NCBI RefSeq assembly: GCF_015097055.1
Contig: NZ_AP023366.1
Span: 1,736,001 to 1,800,000 of the forward strand
Direction of reading: 5' to 3'
Length of the DNA stretch: 64,000 nucleotides
Source: Effusibacillus dendaii
GTDB taxonomy: Bacteria; Bacillota; Bacilli; Tumebacillales; Effusibacillaceae
Numbering within the stretch: the first letter of the stretch is position 1; each line of letters starts with the position of its first letter. A program made the translations under genes and the position numbers. Below the pieces are notes generated by a model, which was not told the origin of the DNA, did no database searches, and saw only the letters and a program-made list of their open reading frames with translations. This document shows positions 9,226 through 17,838 of this stretch, one piece after another.

Positions 9226-9275
9226 AAAAAGCTGTTCCCCCAGCAGATAAATTGCTGAGAGGAACAGCTTTTTTT
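9226..9275. terminator. Bidirectional hairpin terminator
   Basis: AAAAAGCTGTTCC and GGAACAGCTTTTT pair over 12-13 bases with A/T tracts at both ends. It serves the decayed glycosidase on plus and yugI on minus. Confidence 0.75.
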
Positions 9276-9280
9276 AGTGC

Positions 9281-9314
9281 ACCAAAGGCTTGGCGAAAGC
9301 CAAGTTTTCTTTAG
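9281..9314 (-). repeat. Half copy of a hairpin-forming intergenic repeat
   Basis: On the minus strand this reads AAAGAAAACTTGGCTTTCGCCAAG, the same left arm as the copies at 17663-17721 and 32034-32093. On the plus strand it makes CTTGGC-GAAA-GCCAAG followed by TTTTCTTT. Confidence 0.55.
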
Positions 9315-9319
9315 AAGGA

Positions 9320-9772
9320 TTAGCGATTATTTTTTTTGTTCAAAGTAGCCAAATTTTCTTCGCTATGCTTAAGCCATTTTTTCAATTGATCCTCAAACGT
9401 ATTGAAACGTTCGCGCGAATCGTTGCGATTGACGTTCGACCGTTCATTGCGGCCCCCACCAAAATTGCCCCCTTCACGGCGGCGATTTTCTCGCGGTTGG
9501 CGACGTTCTGTGGTTGTTTCCGGCTTTGGCATGGCTTCTTTAATAGAAAGAGAGACCTTGCCCGTTTCCGGATCGATCGACATCACTTTCACCTGTACCG
9601 TATCACCGACCGATAAATGGTCGCTCACTTCTTTTACAAAGCTGTGAGCAATCTGCGAAATATGAACAAGACCCTGTTGGGATTCGTTGATTGCCACGAA
9701 AGCGCCGAACGGTTTGATTGAGGTGACTTTCCCCTCAATAATGCTGCCTACTTCAACCGATGTTGTTGACAT
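9320..9772 (-). CDS. yugI: S1-domain RNA-binding protein, general stress protein 13 family
   Basis: A 150-residue cytoplasmic protein. Residues 6-78 are one S1 OB-fold (VGSIIEGKVTSIKPFGAFVAI, GLVHISQIAH, GDTVQVKVMSIDPETGKVSLSIKEA). The tail from about 80 to 125 is an Arg/Asn/Gly-rich disordered segment (RRQPRENRRREGGNFGGGRN), then a short helix (FEDQLKKWLKHSEENLATL). YugI of B. subtilis, a ribosome-associated stress protein, has this layout. The ATG at 9772 follows a purine-rich AAGGAG. Transcribed alone; terminated by the hairpins downstream. Confidence 0.9.
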   Translation of the reverse strand: MSTTSVEVGSIIEGKVTSIKPFGAFVAINESQQGLVHISQIAHSFVKEVSDHLSVGDTVQVKVMSIDPETGKVSLSIKEAMPKPETTTERRQPRENRRREGGNFGGGRNERSNVNRNDSRERFNTFEDQLKKWLKHSEENLATLNKKNNR

Positions 9773-9871
9773 TTAAACACTCCTTAAGATGGTAAATAGA
9801 TGGCCGTTTTGCATACTTGTATAGTATACCCTTTCCTGCCCGGGAAGGGAAGCCCAATTGTGTATGGTTTT

Positions 9872-10627
9872 TTAACCCCAGCCACCGGCAAATTTGATCA
9901 CTTCTCCGCAGAAGAAATCAGAATCGTCGGACGCCAGAAATACGGCCAGTTTCGCTGATTCTTCCCCCCTCGCCAAGCGGCCGAGGGGTATGTTTTTCGT
10001 GATTTTTTTCAGTATGTCCGGATTGCCAATCAATTCATTCGGAAAATAGGCCGGATTTTCCACATAGTTTTGTGCAATCGCGTTGACCTGAATATTGTAG
10101 CGGGCTACTTCCTTGCCAAGCGCTTTCGTAAATCCATTTGCGCCCGCCCTGGCAGCCGAATAGGGCGTATACTTGGGAAGACCGACAATTCCGGCGGCGG
10201 AAGTGACATTGACGATTTTCCCCTTCTGTTTGTCTATCATATATGGCAACGCTGCTTTTGTTGTATAAAACAGTTCCGTCATCAGCGCGTGAATCATCGA
10301 ATCCCATTCTTCATCCGATGTTTCACAAAGCATTGTCCCAGACCCGGGATTGTGAACGTTTACGTTGACCAGCACATCCAGCCGTCCCCGTTCTTCCACA
10401 AGTTTTGCGATATGCGTCGCGGCAACTCCCCTTGCTCCAAAATCGGCCTCTATCACCTGCACACCCTCCAGCTGCGCCCCATGACTGGCAAGCTGTTCTT
10501 TCGCCGCCGCAAACTGCCTGGACTGCAGAATCACGGTCGCCCCTTCTTTCTGAAACTCGGCCGTAATCGCGGGGCCCATATAATCTCCGCAGTTGGTGAT
10601 CAGGCAAATTTTATCTTTCAACTTCAT
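9872..10627 (-). CDS. Short-chain dehydrogenase/reductase
   Basis: A 251-residue classical SDR-fold protein. The N-terminal nucleotide site is unusual: ITNCGDYMGPAITAEF replaces TGxxxGIG. VNVNVHNPG stands where NNAG is expected. The catalytic segment is intact: VTSAAG then YTPYSAARAG, giving Ser-Tyr-Lys positions with Arg in the usual Lys slot (YSAAR). C-terminal AVFLASDDSDFFCGEVIKFAGGWG is typical of 3-oxoacyl-ACP-reductase-like SDRs. The start is ATG 10627, behind AAAGGGGGG. The non-canonical glycine motif and YxxxR suggest an atypical or non-NADP-using member; substrate unknown. Confidence 0.8.
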   Translation of the reverse strand: MKLKDKICLITNCGDYMGPAITAEFQKEGATVILQSRQFAAAKEQLASHGAQLEGVQVIEADFGARGVAATHIAKLVEERGRLDVLVNVNVHNPGSGTMLCETSDEEWDSMIHALMTELFYTTKAALPYMIDKQKGKIVNVTSAAGIVGLPKYTPYSAARAGANGFTKALGKEVARYNIQVNAIAQNYVENPAYFPNELIGNPDILKKITKNIPLGRLARGEESAKLAVFLASDDSDFFCGEVIKFAGGWG

Positions 10628-10696
10628 TTTGTTCCCCCCTTTCCCATCGTCCAAATAATCGCTCCCACAGTTGTGTATATACACTTTCTACAAAAT

Positions 10697-10757
10697 AAAA
10701 GAGAATCCTTTTGTCTTCCATACCGATCAGGTATTTCCGACAAGCGGATTCTCTCCA
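10697..10757 (-). terminator. Terminator of the FAD oxidoreductase gene
   Basis: On the minus strand AGAGAATCCGCTTGTC pairs with GACAAAAGGATTCTCT, followed by TTTTATTTTG. Confidence 0.65.
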
Positions 10758-10788
10758 CTCCCTATTTTATTCGTTATGCGATCACTCG

Positions 10789-12234
10789 CTAACGTATGCC
10801 AGTAATATAACGGGCCACATGTACACCGGCCGCTGATGCCTGCGCCAGTCCACGCGTAATTCCGGCGCCGTCACCGACCGTGAACAGTCCTTTGATATCC
10901 GTTTCAAACTTGTCGTTCATGCGGGGACGGGCGCTGTAAAATTTGGCTTCCACCCCGTAGAACAACGTATGCTCCGACGCGATGCCGGGCGTTACCCGGT
11001 CCAACGCTTCCATCATTTCGATCAGCGATTTCATCGAATTATACGGCAGTACCAGCCCCAGATCGCCGGGTACCGCTTCTTTTAGTGTCGGTTCGATAAA
11101 TCCTTCCCGAATCCGGTTTTCCGTTGACCGCCTGCCTTTTAAAATGTCGCCATACTTTTGAACGATCACCGAACCGCTCGACAGATCATTGGCGCGGCGG
11201 CTGATTTCTTTTGCATATTCGATCGGCTTGTCGAACGGTTCCGTAAATGTATGGGAAACCAGCAGCGCAAAATTCGTGTTCGGACTGCCGAGCGCCGGAT
11301 CTTTGTAAGAATGGCCGTTGGCTGTCATCACGCCCGAATGGTTCTCGACCACCACATGACCGCTCGGATTCGCGCAAAATGTGCGTACACGCGTTCCCAC
11401 CGATGTGTTGAAAATAAACTTTGCTTCATACAGATGCTCGTTTAATTCTTGCATGATCACGTTTGATGTTTCGACACGCACGCCGATATCGACCTGGTTA
11501 TTCGTCATCGTTACGCCACGCTTCTTCAATAACGATGCAAGCCATTCCGAACCGTCCCGGCCCGGTCCGATGATCACCTGATCGGCATGGAGCTCTTCGC
11601 CGTTTTTTAAACGAACGCCCGTGACACGGTATGATTTATGTTTTGTTGTACTGCCCGGCAATTCTTCCGTCAAGATATCGTCCACAAACGTTTTAAAACG
11701 CGTTTCAATTTTATTTTCCAGCGTGCCAAATATATTCTGCAGGATTTTCAAATTTTCTTCCGTTCCCAAATGGCGGACACGCGCTTTCAACAGTTTCAAG
11801 CCGGCTGCCGCTGCGCGCCGTTCAATGGAAGCCACCGCTGGCGTTGTCGGATCGGTAATAATCGTCGTTGCACCATGTTCGAGGTTGATCCGATCCACAT
11901 ACTCGATCAGTTCCAGCACCTTGGAAGGGGCCAGATAGTCCTGCATCCAGCCGCCAAACTCGGTCGTCAGATTAAATTTTCCGTCACTGTATGCGCCTGC
12001 CCCACCCCACCCGGCAGTAATCGAACAGGCGGGCAAGCACCCGGCATACTCTTTCATCTTGGTGGGCGGCGGGCACTTCGTTAATTTTCCTTCCAAAATC
12101 GGACAGTTCCGATTGAAAATGTTATGTCCCTTGTCAATCAGGATCACTTTCAGCTGCGGATTCAGCAAGGTAAGTTCATACGCGGCAAAAATACCGCTGG
12201 GACCGGCGCCGACAATGATTACATCGTATTTCAT
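10789..12234 (-). CDS. FAD-dependent dehydrogenase of the COG2509 type
   Basis: A 481-residue flavoprotein. The Rossmann motif VIIVGAGPSGIFAAYEL starts at residue 5 and IDKGHNIFNRNCPIL follows. GWGGAGAYSDGKFNLTTEFGGWM near 90 is characteristic of this FAD-dependent dehydrogenase group, and TVGDGAGITRGLAQASAAGVHVARYI closes the FAD site at the C-terminus. Cysteines near residues 45-70 (NCPIL, TKCPP, GCLPAC) might bind a metal or form a redox pair, but this is only a suggestion. ATG 12234 has GGGGA six bases upstream; the ATG two codons earlier abuts the ribosome-binding site. Monocistronic. Physiological substrate not known. Confidence 0.82.
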   Translation of the reverse strand: MKYDVIIVGAGPSGIFAAYELTLLNPQLKVILIDKGHNIFNRNCPILEGKLTKCPPPTKMKEYAGCLPACSITAGWGGAGAYSDGKFNLTTEFGGWMQDYLAPSKVLELIEYVDRINLEHGATTIITDPTTPAVASIERRAAAAGLKLLKARVRHLGTEENLKILQNIFGTLENKIETRFKTFVDDILTEELPGSTTKHKSYRVTGVRLKNGEELHADQVIIGPGRDGSEWLASLLKKRGVTMTNNQVDIGVRVETSNVIMQELNEHLYEAKFIFNTSVGTRVRTFCANPSGHVVVENHSGVMTANGHSYKDPALGSPNTNFALLVSHTFTEPFDKPIEYAKEISRRANDLSSGSVIVQKYGDILKGRRSTENRIREGFIEPTLKEAVPGDLGLVLPYNSMKSLIEMMEALDRVTPGIASEHTLFYGVEAKFYSARPRMNDKFETDIKGLFTVGDGAGITRGLAQASAAGVHVARYITGIR

Positions 12235-12539
12235 GCACATTCCCCTTTGATGTCGATTGTCTCCGATTGAACCTAAACGTTCATAGTTCGGATTTCGGGG
12301 GTTCAGAGTCCCTGTAACAATCTATCAAAAATTGATTCAAATATCAATTACGAACATTATCTATTTTGAAAAACAGGTTTGTCCGGGAACGAAAAAGCAC
12401 TTCATTTGACAGGAAGCGTAAGCGAGGAGCGTGGGAGTTGCGTAGAAGTTATTTTGTTGTCTATGAAATCATAAATTCAAGGATGGGTAAATATCACCCG
12501 TTCTTATTCAAGGGGAATCGTCTAAGACTATATACCTGA

Positions 12540-13325
12540 GTCCGCTGTCAATCCAAACAACTCCACACCTCGTGCCTGCGGCCCTGTCGATCCGTGTACC
12601 GAAAAAACGGGGACTGAACAACTGGGTCATACTGGATCTCCACATTATATTGAACAGCCCGTCGGATCGCTTCCTGCATACTGAATGTCTCCGCCTCCTG
12701 GCCCCGAACGTACGGAAGCAGCCAAATCTCTTGCGTATAACTGGAAGCCCATAAGTATTTTGTTGCGGGAGAATGACGGTCACTGCATAATCAAGGCCCC
12801 TCCTGATTTGGTTAAGCGGCGATATCGCCTGAGGAGGCCCTAACCGGTAGCCCCATTCATATGTCATGAGAACCACAAAAAATTAACAATCTGTCCATGT
12901 GCCGCACAATCGTGCGCCTCATAGAGCAATCCCCTTTGTTCCGCGCTTGTTTGGGGAGCCAATGCAGACGATACAAAAAATCCGTTTTCATGCAACCGCG
13001 CTACAGCCCGTCGAAGGAATTGATTGTACAGCTCACGATCTGCCGGGAACACATTTTCGAAATCGACATTTAAACCACGATACCCTTTGCTTCTCATCGT
13101 ATTGATAATATTGGTCAACAGCCTATCTTGCAATTCCGGACCGGCAAGAATGGCATGTGCAAGATGCGAACCAGGATCGGTTGGCGAAAAATTCGTAATC
13201 GACATCATAGGTACCACACGATTCGTTAAAGCGGCCTCAATAAGCGGCTGATCATTGAGAGGAGACAAGCTTCCATCTTGTTGTATTCGGTGAGCAATAA
13301 AAAGAACGGTGTCGGGATTAGCCAA
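12540..13325 (-). pseudogene. Decayed spore-type GH18 peptidoglycan hydrolase (SleL/YaaH-like)
   Basis: Minus-strand reading gives a GH18 barrel in several frames. 13325-12864 encodes MANPDTVLFIAHRIQQDG through the active-site strand GLNVDFENVFPADR (Asp-x-Glu retained) to GQIVNF. The frame then shifts near 12870 to VLMTYEWGYRLGPPQAISP. A second shift near 12750 gives LMGFQLYARD and a third near 12730 gives WLLPYVRGQEAETFSMQEAIRRAV through RQGRRHEVW, then a TGA near 12545. The LysM modules expected in front are absent, as is the last GH18 strand. At least three frameshifts and loss of both ends mark it as dead. SleL degrades spore cortex during germination. Confidence 0.8.
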
Positions 13326-13329
13326 TTTA

Positions 13330-13561
13330 ATAAAGATTCAGCGTCACGTTTCGATCCGGTCCAAAACAATCAGAAATGTCATTCCAAATGATCCGTGAAT
13401 CCTTTTGCTGGGAATTGAAATTTTTACTGAAATAAAAAGGACTCAATTGAATCCAACTCCCCCAAGTATAAGAATAAGTCCATGATTCTTACCACGCGCT
13501 ATTAAAAAATTTTTCATATGACGGTATGTCTCCTTGGATAATTGTGCTAATGTTTGGTGGT
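13330..13561. other. Gene-free stretch with a short unassigned open frame
   Basis: On the minus strand a 50-codon stretch ends at about 13330 (residues such as SWIQLSPFYFSKNFNSQQK and IIWNDISDCFGPDRN). It looks protein-like but has no start or Shine-Dalgarno and matches nothing I know. It may be another gene remnant next to the decayed GH18 gene. Confidence 0.3.
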
Positions 13562-13579
13562 CTGTACTATTGCAGGTTG

Positions 13580-13602
13580 TTGGCTAAAGTCAAGTTTTGT
13601 TA
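13580..13602 (-). repeat. Degenerate copy of the hairpin repeat arm
   Basis: Minus strand AACAAAACTTGACTTTAGCCAA matches the repeat arm AAAACTTGGCTTTCGCCAA with two or three mismatches. Confidence 0.35.
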
Positions 13603-13620
13603 GACTAATCTGCCCTTTAA

Positions 13621-14082
13621 ATGTTCTGTCCCTATTATGTCTCGCTTAATCATTACCTCCCTCCAGATTCCGATAAAATATTCTACAGAAGAGTGTCTGA
13701 GAGGAGAGATACGTATTCCAAACTACGAAACGTTTTGGATTTTATTGTGATCGTTTTGTATTCGCCATCTGTTTTCGTATGTGAATATATGGACTACCAC
13801 TTCCAATGGGCATACTTGTATATCTTTGTATTGATAACTCCGCCGCTGCTTCTAAGCTACCTGCCTCCGCTATTAGCGGCAAATGTTCTTGCAATATTGG
13901 TTTCCTATTTATTAGCCTTAAACTATTTGGGTCCTGAAACCTATTATTGTTTTAAGCCAGCAACCGCCTCCACTCTATCTATGATTGTCCCTCTGCTTTT
14001 CCTTTTGGTTCAAAGCGGGATCTTTCTTGTACTATCAACAATCAAAATTTTGACTGCAAAATTGAAAGACAGAAGTAAGTAA
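13621..14082 (+). CDS. Hypothetical membrane protein
   Basis: A 153-residue open frame with about four hydrophobic segments (around residues 35-52, 62-80, 84-104 and 120-145) and a basic C-terminus (KILTAKLKDRSK), so probably an inner-membrane protein. No family is recognised. The start is uncertain: ATG 13621 has no ribosome-binding site, and GTG 13693 or a codon near 13735, after GAGGAGAG, are alternatives. Base composition is visibly more AT-rich than in the flanking genes. It sits beside a decayed gene, so it may be recently acquired or itself a remnant. Confidence 0.5.
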   Translation: MFCPYYVSLNHYLPPDSDKIFYRRVSERRDTYSKLRNVLDFIVIVLYSPSVFVCEYMDYHFQWAYLYIFVLITPPLLLSYLPPLLAANVLAILVSYLLALNYLGPETYYCFKPATASTLSMIVPLLFLLVQSGIFLVLSTIKILTAKLKDRSK

Positions 14083-14122
14083 AGGCAGCCGGTTTTTTCC
14101 CTAGTTGCCTTATGGAAACAAA

Positions 14123-14150
14123 GAAAAAACTGACACGTTCTTGTGTCGGT
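14123..14150 (-). terminator. Terminator of the ABC ATPase gene
   Basis: Minus strand ACCGACACAAGAACGTGTCAGT followed by TTTTTTC: a short perfect stem with a T run just beyond the stop codon of the gene. Confidence 0.7.
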
Positions 14151-14178
14151 TATCCTTTAAAAGCTGACTTCGCGCCAA

Positions 14179-14958
14179 CTATCTGGAAATCCGAATCCAT
14201 GGACGCTCCTCTTCCCAGTTGACAGAGACCGAGAGATCAAACGTACGGCCTACGTTTTCTCCTGTCAGAATGTCTTGTTTGGGTCCTGCCGCGACAATCT
14301 GACCGTCTTTTAACAACAGCGCATGCGTGAAAACGGGCTGGATTTCTTCGATATGATGCGTTACATACAGCATCGTCGGAGCGGATGACAGGCTGCCCAT
14401 TTTTTGAATCTCGCCAAGCATTTGCTCTCTCGCTTTGATATCCAACCCGTAGCAGGGTTCGTCCAAAATCAGCAGCTTCGGTTCGGACAGCAGCGCCCTC
14501 GCGTAGAGCACCTTCTGTTTTTCCCCTTGCGAAAGAGTCCCGAAGCGTTTTTCCGCCAAATAGTCACAGCCGAGCTGCGAAAGCAAACCGTATGCTTTGT
14601 CTCGGACAGCCGGGTCGACTTTTTCCCATAATCCTATTGAAGCGTACTTGCCGCTGACTACCACGTTCACCGCCGTTTCTGTCCGATGCATCTCGTCGCG
14701 CAGCGCCGCGCTCAGCCAGCCAATCTGTTTGCGCACTTCGCGCAGTTCGCATTCCCCGTACTTGTTGCCGATCACTTCGATTTGCCCTTTGGTCGGCCAT
14801 TCGTACCCGGTGATCATTTTAAGCAGCGATGTTTTCCCGGAACCGTTCAGTCCAATGATGGCCCAATGCTCGCCCGCACGCACCTGCCAGTTAATATCCT
14901 GCAAAATTTGCTTGTCTTCTCTTACCCATGATAAGTTTTGTACATTGATGACCTGCAT
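14179..14958 (-). CDS. ABC transporter ATP-binding protein (YlmA/ModF-like)
   Basis: A 259-residue ATPase: Walker A GLNGSGKTS near residue 38, Q-loop IGWLSAAL, signature LSQGEKQKVLYARALL near 143, Walker B LLILDEPCYGLD near 163, and H-loop YVTHHIEEI near 200. No permease or binding-protein gene is adjacent, and the C-terminus is short. This matches the stand-alone YlmA-type ATPases rather than a standard importer. The start is ATG 14958, after GGGGAG. It begins 22 bases after the carboxypeptidase gene ends, so co-transcription is likely. Transport partner unknown. Confidence 0.85.
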   Translation of the reverse strand: MQVINVQNLSWVREDKQILQDINWQVRAGEHWAIIGLNGSGKTSLLKMITGYEWPTKGQIEVIGNKYGECELREVRKQIGWLSAALRDEMHRTETAVNVVVSGKYASIGLWEKVDPAVRDKAYGLLSQLGCDYLAEKRFGTLSQGEKQKVLYARALLSEPKLLILDEPCYGLDIKAREQMLGEIQKMGSLSSAPTMLYVTHHIEEIQPVFTHALLLKDGQIVAAGPKQDILTGENVGRTFDLSVSVNWEEERPWIRISR

Positions 14959-14980
14959 GATTTCTCCCCATCCTCTGTTG

Positions 14981-16498
14981 TTACAAATCGTATACCTCTG
15001 TGTATTTCGACTGTAAATAGTTGACCAGATACCGTGCGTCAATTGATTCCCCGGTGACGGACGCCAAAATATCCTTCGGTTCGAGCAGCCTGCCGTACTT
15101 ATGAATTTTATCGTTCAACCACGATTTTACAGCGGAAAACTCGCCCCGTTGAATCGCCTCTTTGTAATCGGGCATATCCCTCCGCAATGCGGCTTCAAAC
15201 TGGGCAGCATATATGTTTCCAAGCGAATACGACGGGAAGTAGCCGAATGCGCCAAACGACCAATGCACATCTTGCAGCACTCCGTCCGAATCTGTTTGCG
15301 GAACGACTCCCAAATACTCTTTCATTTTATCGTTCCAGGCGCCAGGCAGATCGGCAACCTGCAAATCGCCTCCGATTAGCGCTTTTTCCAATTCATAGCG
15401 GACCATAATATGCAGATTGTAAGTCAGTTCATCCGCCTCCGTCCGGATCAGAGAAGGCTCTACCTGATTGACGGCACGGTAGAATTGATCAATCGAAACA
15501 TCTGCAAACTGCGCCGGGAACATGTTGCGCAAATCGTCATAAAAATAGGTCCAGAATCCGAAACTGCGCCCAATCATATTTTCCATGAAACGGGATTGCG
15601 ATTCATGAATGCCCATCGAAGCCCCTTCCGACAGAATCGTCCCGACCAGTTCCTTTCCGATGTTCTGTTCATAAATGGCGTGTCCGCCCTCATGAATCGT
15701 ACTAAAAATGGCAAATCGGAAGTCGTCTTCCTGAAAACGGGTCGTAATTCGCACATCTCCCGGATTGAGTCCCGTGGCAAACGGATGTGCGCTTACGTCC
15801 AACCGGCCCGCTTCAAAATCATAGCCGATTTTTTTCAGTACGTGTTCGCTGAACCGCCGCTGGTCGTCGATCGGGAACCGTTGCCCGAAAAACGAAGTGT
15901 CCGTCTTCCTCCCTCTCTCCTGAATCGCCTGCAAAAGCGCCACCGACTGTGCACGCAGATCGGCAAATAAAGGGTCCAGGATGGCGACTGTAATACCCGG
16001 TTCATATTGATCAAGCAGGGTGTTGTAGGGGTGCTCCTGATATCCCCAGATTTCAATGAATCGCTTGGTGTAATCGACAATCTTTTCGAGATACGTTTGA
16101 AAATTGGCAAAATCGTTGTTATGACGGGCCTCTTCCCAAGCCGTTTCCGATTTTGAAGTGAGCACTACATATTCCTGATACAGGTCGGACGGAATCGAAT
16201 GGCTCCGTTCGTATTCTTTTTTACACTCCCTGACCAGAGCGCGCGTCACCTCATCCAGTTGCTCATAGGCGCCTGTTTCTGACAAGCTGTCGATAAATTC
16301 TTTCATTTCGGCCGATACGCCCATTTTAAACAACTCAGTTGACAAGCTGCCAATCACTTCCGACCGCTGCCCCTGTCCCTTTTTGGGTGCTCCCGTTCGC
16401 AAATCCCAGCCTAGCACTGCGATCGCTTCCGAATAATCTTTCATTCGCCTTGTATAACTGCGGAATTGTTGGACGACTGTCTGCAGGTCTTTTGCCAC
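14981..16498 (-). CDS. ypwA: Metallocarboxypeptidase, family M32
   Basis: A 505-residue cytoplasmic zinc carboxypeptidase that removes C-terminal residues from peptides. The metal motif HEGGHAIYEQ lies near residue 269, the third ligand region is HESQSRFMEN near 298, and GLNPGDVRITTRF, GTILSEGASMG and SFGAFGYFPSYSLGN are family signatures. Length fits the family (about 500). The start codon is GTG 16498, preceded by AGGGGGCGG. It is followed at 22 bases by the ABC ATPase gene. Confidence 0.93.
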   Translation of the reverse strand: MAKDLQTVVQQFRSYTRRMKDYSEAIAVLGWDLRTGAPKKGQGQRSEVIGSLSTELFKMGVSAEMKEFIDSLSETGAYEQLDEVTRALVRECKKEYERSHSIPSDLYQEYVVLTSKSETAWEEARHNNDFANFQTYLEKIVDYTKRFIEIWGYQEHPYNTLLDQYEPGITVAILDPLFADLRAQSVALLQAIQERGRKTDTSFFGQRFPIDDQRRFSEHVLKKIGYDFEAGRLDVSAHPFATGLNPGDVRITTRFQEDDFRFAIFSTIHEGGHAIYEQNIGKELVGTILSEGASMGIHESQSRFMENMIGRSFGFWTYFYDDLRNMFPAQFADVSIDQFYRAVNQVEPSLIRTEADELTYNLHIMVRYELEKALIGGDLQVADLPGAWNDKMKEYLGVVPQTDSDGVLQDVHWSFGAFGYFPSYSLGNIYAAQFEAALRRDMPDYKEAIQRGEFSAVKSWLNDKIHKYGRLLEPKDILASVTGESIDARYLVNYLQSKYTEVYDL

Positions 16499-16549
16499 GC
16501 TACCGCCCCCTTTTCAAAACGTTATTATTTTATCATATCCACAAAAAAA

Positions 16550-17068
16550 TCAATACTGGATCGTTTGCGCTTTGCCTTTCCGGTATTCTGTCATGTACCG
16601 GATCGCCGCTTGCGCCAGCATGTCCGCTTCTTGCTGCGTTTTCGGCGCTGGACTGGTGTGTCCGAACCAGGTAGTGGTCTGCAAAATGTTCACTACAAAC
16701 CAATCGCGGAATGTCTCCATTGCGGCATTCAGATCGGTGTACGGCAAATACCAGGTCTCACCTGTCAACTTGTTTCTCCACTGCGGCATGCCAAGCTGAA
16801 CATAAATGCCTTCCATCTGATCGGCCAACAGCGCGGTCTGCACAAAGAATTCGTATTCGGAGGGGGCTTGAATATCAACCGCCAATTTCAAATCCAAACA
16901 GGCTGTCATGCTCTGCCCTTTGTCCCAGATGGGGATCGCCTGTACACCACCGTAAAACGGATCTTGCAAAGCCAGTTTTTCCAACTGTTCAAAAGGTCTT
17001 ACAAATTCATAGGTGGCATGAAAACCGCGAACTCCCACCCAACCGACTGCCTGAATCACATCGACCAT
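16550..17068 (-). CDS. Hypothetical protein
   Basis: A 172-residue soluble protein without recognisable domain. It is rich in aromatic residues (YEFVRPFEQLEKL, DPFYGGVQAIPIWDKG, FRDWFVVNILQTTTWFG) and has no signal peptide or membrane segment. The ATG at 17068 lies behind GAGGAAGAG; the frame is open 13 codons further up without a better site. The M32 carboxypeptidase gene follows 50 bases downstream on the same strand, so the two may share a transcript. Confidence 0.6.
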   Translation of the reverse strand: MVDVIQAVGWVGVRGFHATYEFVRPFEQLEKLALQDPFYGGVQAIPIWDKGQSMTACLDLKLAVDIQAPSEYEFFVQTALLADQMEGIYVQLGMPQWRNKLTGETWYLPYTDLNAAMETFRDWFVVNILQTTTWFGHTSPAPKTQQEADMLAQAAIRYMTEYRKGKAQTIQY

Positions 17069-17204
17069 CGAACTCTTCCTCTCATGTGTGCATTTTTTCC
17101 AAAACAACCTGACAAACCAAATATCTTTATGGCTGTTTTTCGGTTATAATGATTCTATATCCTGTTCAAAATGGCAGGATTTTTTCATAAAGGAGGTGCC
17201 TGTT

Positions 17205-17657
17205 GTGAAGGATATTTCACTCGCCAGTCCTGTCGACCACCGCACTCTAATTTTGCAAAAAGCAGAACAGCTTGCGGCTCTTATTCAATCTACCGAAACT
17301 TTCAACCGCTATCAACAGGCGGAAACTAAAATAAATCGCCATGCCGATGCGCAGGCTCTTCTGTTTGTTGCCAGAGCCAAGCGCAACGCGTATTCCCAGA
17401 CATCGCTTCGCCTCGGTTACGATCACCCGGCATCGATCAAAGCAAAACAGGAGTATGACGAGGTGCTGCAAAAGATCGAACAGATTCCTTTGATTGGAGA
17501 ATATCAAAACAGTCAGGCGGATCTGAACGATCTTATGCAAGGCGTAGCGCGCACGATTATCAATACATTGTCATCCGACGTTTCTACCGAAATTTATGAA
17601 GCAGGACCGTCAGGTGCTGGCTGCAGCGGGAAATGCGGCAGCTGCAGAAGCCATTAA
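17205..17657 (+). CDS. YlbF/YmcA (RicF/RicA) family protein
   Basis: A 150-residue helical protein of the YlbF/YmcA family. In B. subtilis the YlbF-YmcA-YaaT complex binds iron-sulfur clusters and affects RNase Y-dependent RNA maturation, sporulation and competence. The helical core covers about 10-115 (ILQKAEQLAALIQSTETF, RYQQAETKINRHADAQALL, PLIGEYQNSQADLNDLMQGV). The C-terminus ends GAGCSGKCGSCRSH, a Cys-x3-Cys-x2-Cys cluster-ligand pattern. Start GTG 17205 is set by AAAGGAGGTG; the open frame further upstream is not coding. Whether it is ylbF or ymcA is not certain; the Cys tail and length favour ylbF. Confidence 0.82.
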   Translation: MKDISLASPVDHRTLILQKAEQLAALIQSTETFNRYQQAETKINRHADAQALLFVARAKRNAYSQTSLRLGYDHPASIKAKQEYDEVLQKIEQIPLIGEYQNSQADLNDLMQGVARTIINTLSSDVSTEIYEAGPSGAGCSGKCGSCRSH

Positions 17658-17662
17658 AGATT

Positions 17663-17721
17663 TAAAGAAAACTTGGCTTTCGCCAATCCCTTGGTGTAGG
17701 CGGAAGCCTAGTTGCCCTTAT
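17663..17721 (+). repeat. Hairpin-forming intergenic repeat, copy A
   Basis: AAAGAAAACTTGGCTTTCGCC at the left and GGCGGAAGCCTAGTTGCCCTTAT at the right are near-perfect inverted arms. It shares both arms with the copy at 32034-32093. It starts six bases after the YlbF-type stop codon. Confidence 0.65.
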
Positions 17722-17759
17722 GTCGATAGGACAAAATCATATAATCCTATCGACGAACG

Positions 17760-17791
17760 AAGGTTCCCCTCTAATGGGAACCTTTATTTTA
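17760..17791 (+). terminator. Terminator downstream of the ylbF-type gene
   Basis: AAGGTTCCC and GGGAACCTT pair over nine bases, followed by TATTTT. A second stem, TCGATAGGA/TCCTATCGA, lies just upstream. Confidence 0.65.
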
Positions 17792-17838
17792 CAATAAAAG
17801 CAGCATACCACACTAGGCATGAAAAAGGGGTTTTGACC

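Noticed and set aside
16466-17149. 227-codon plus-strand frame opposite the hypothetical gene
   Set aside because: No ribosome-binding site, antisense-like composition; the minus-strand frame has a good start site.
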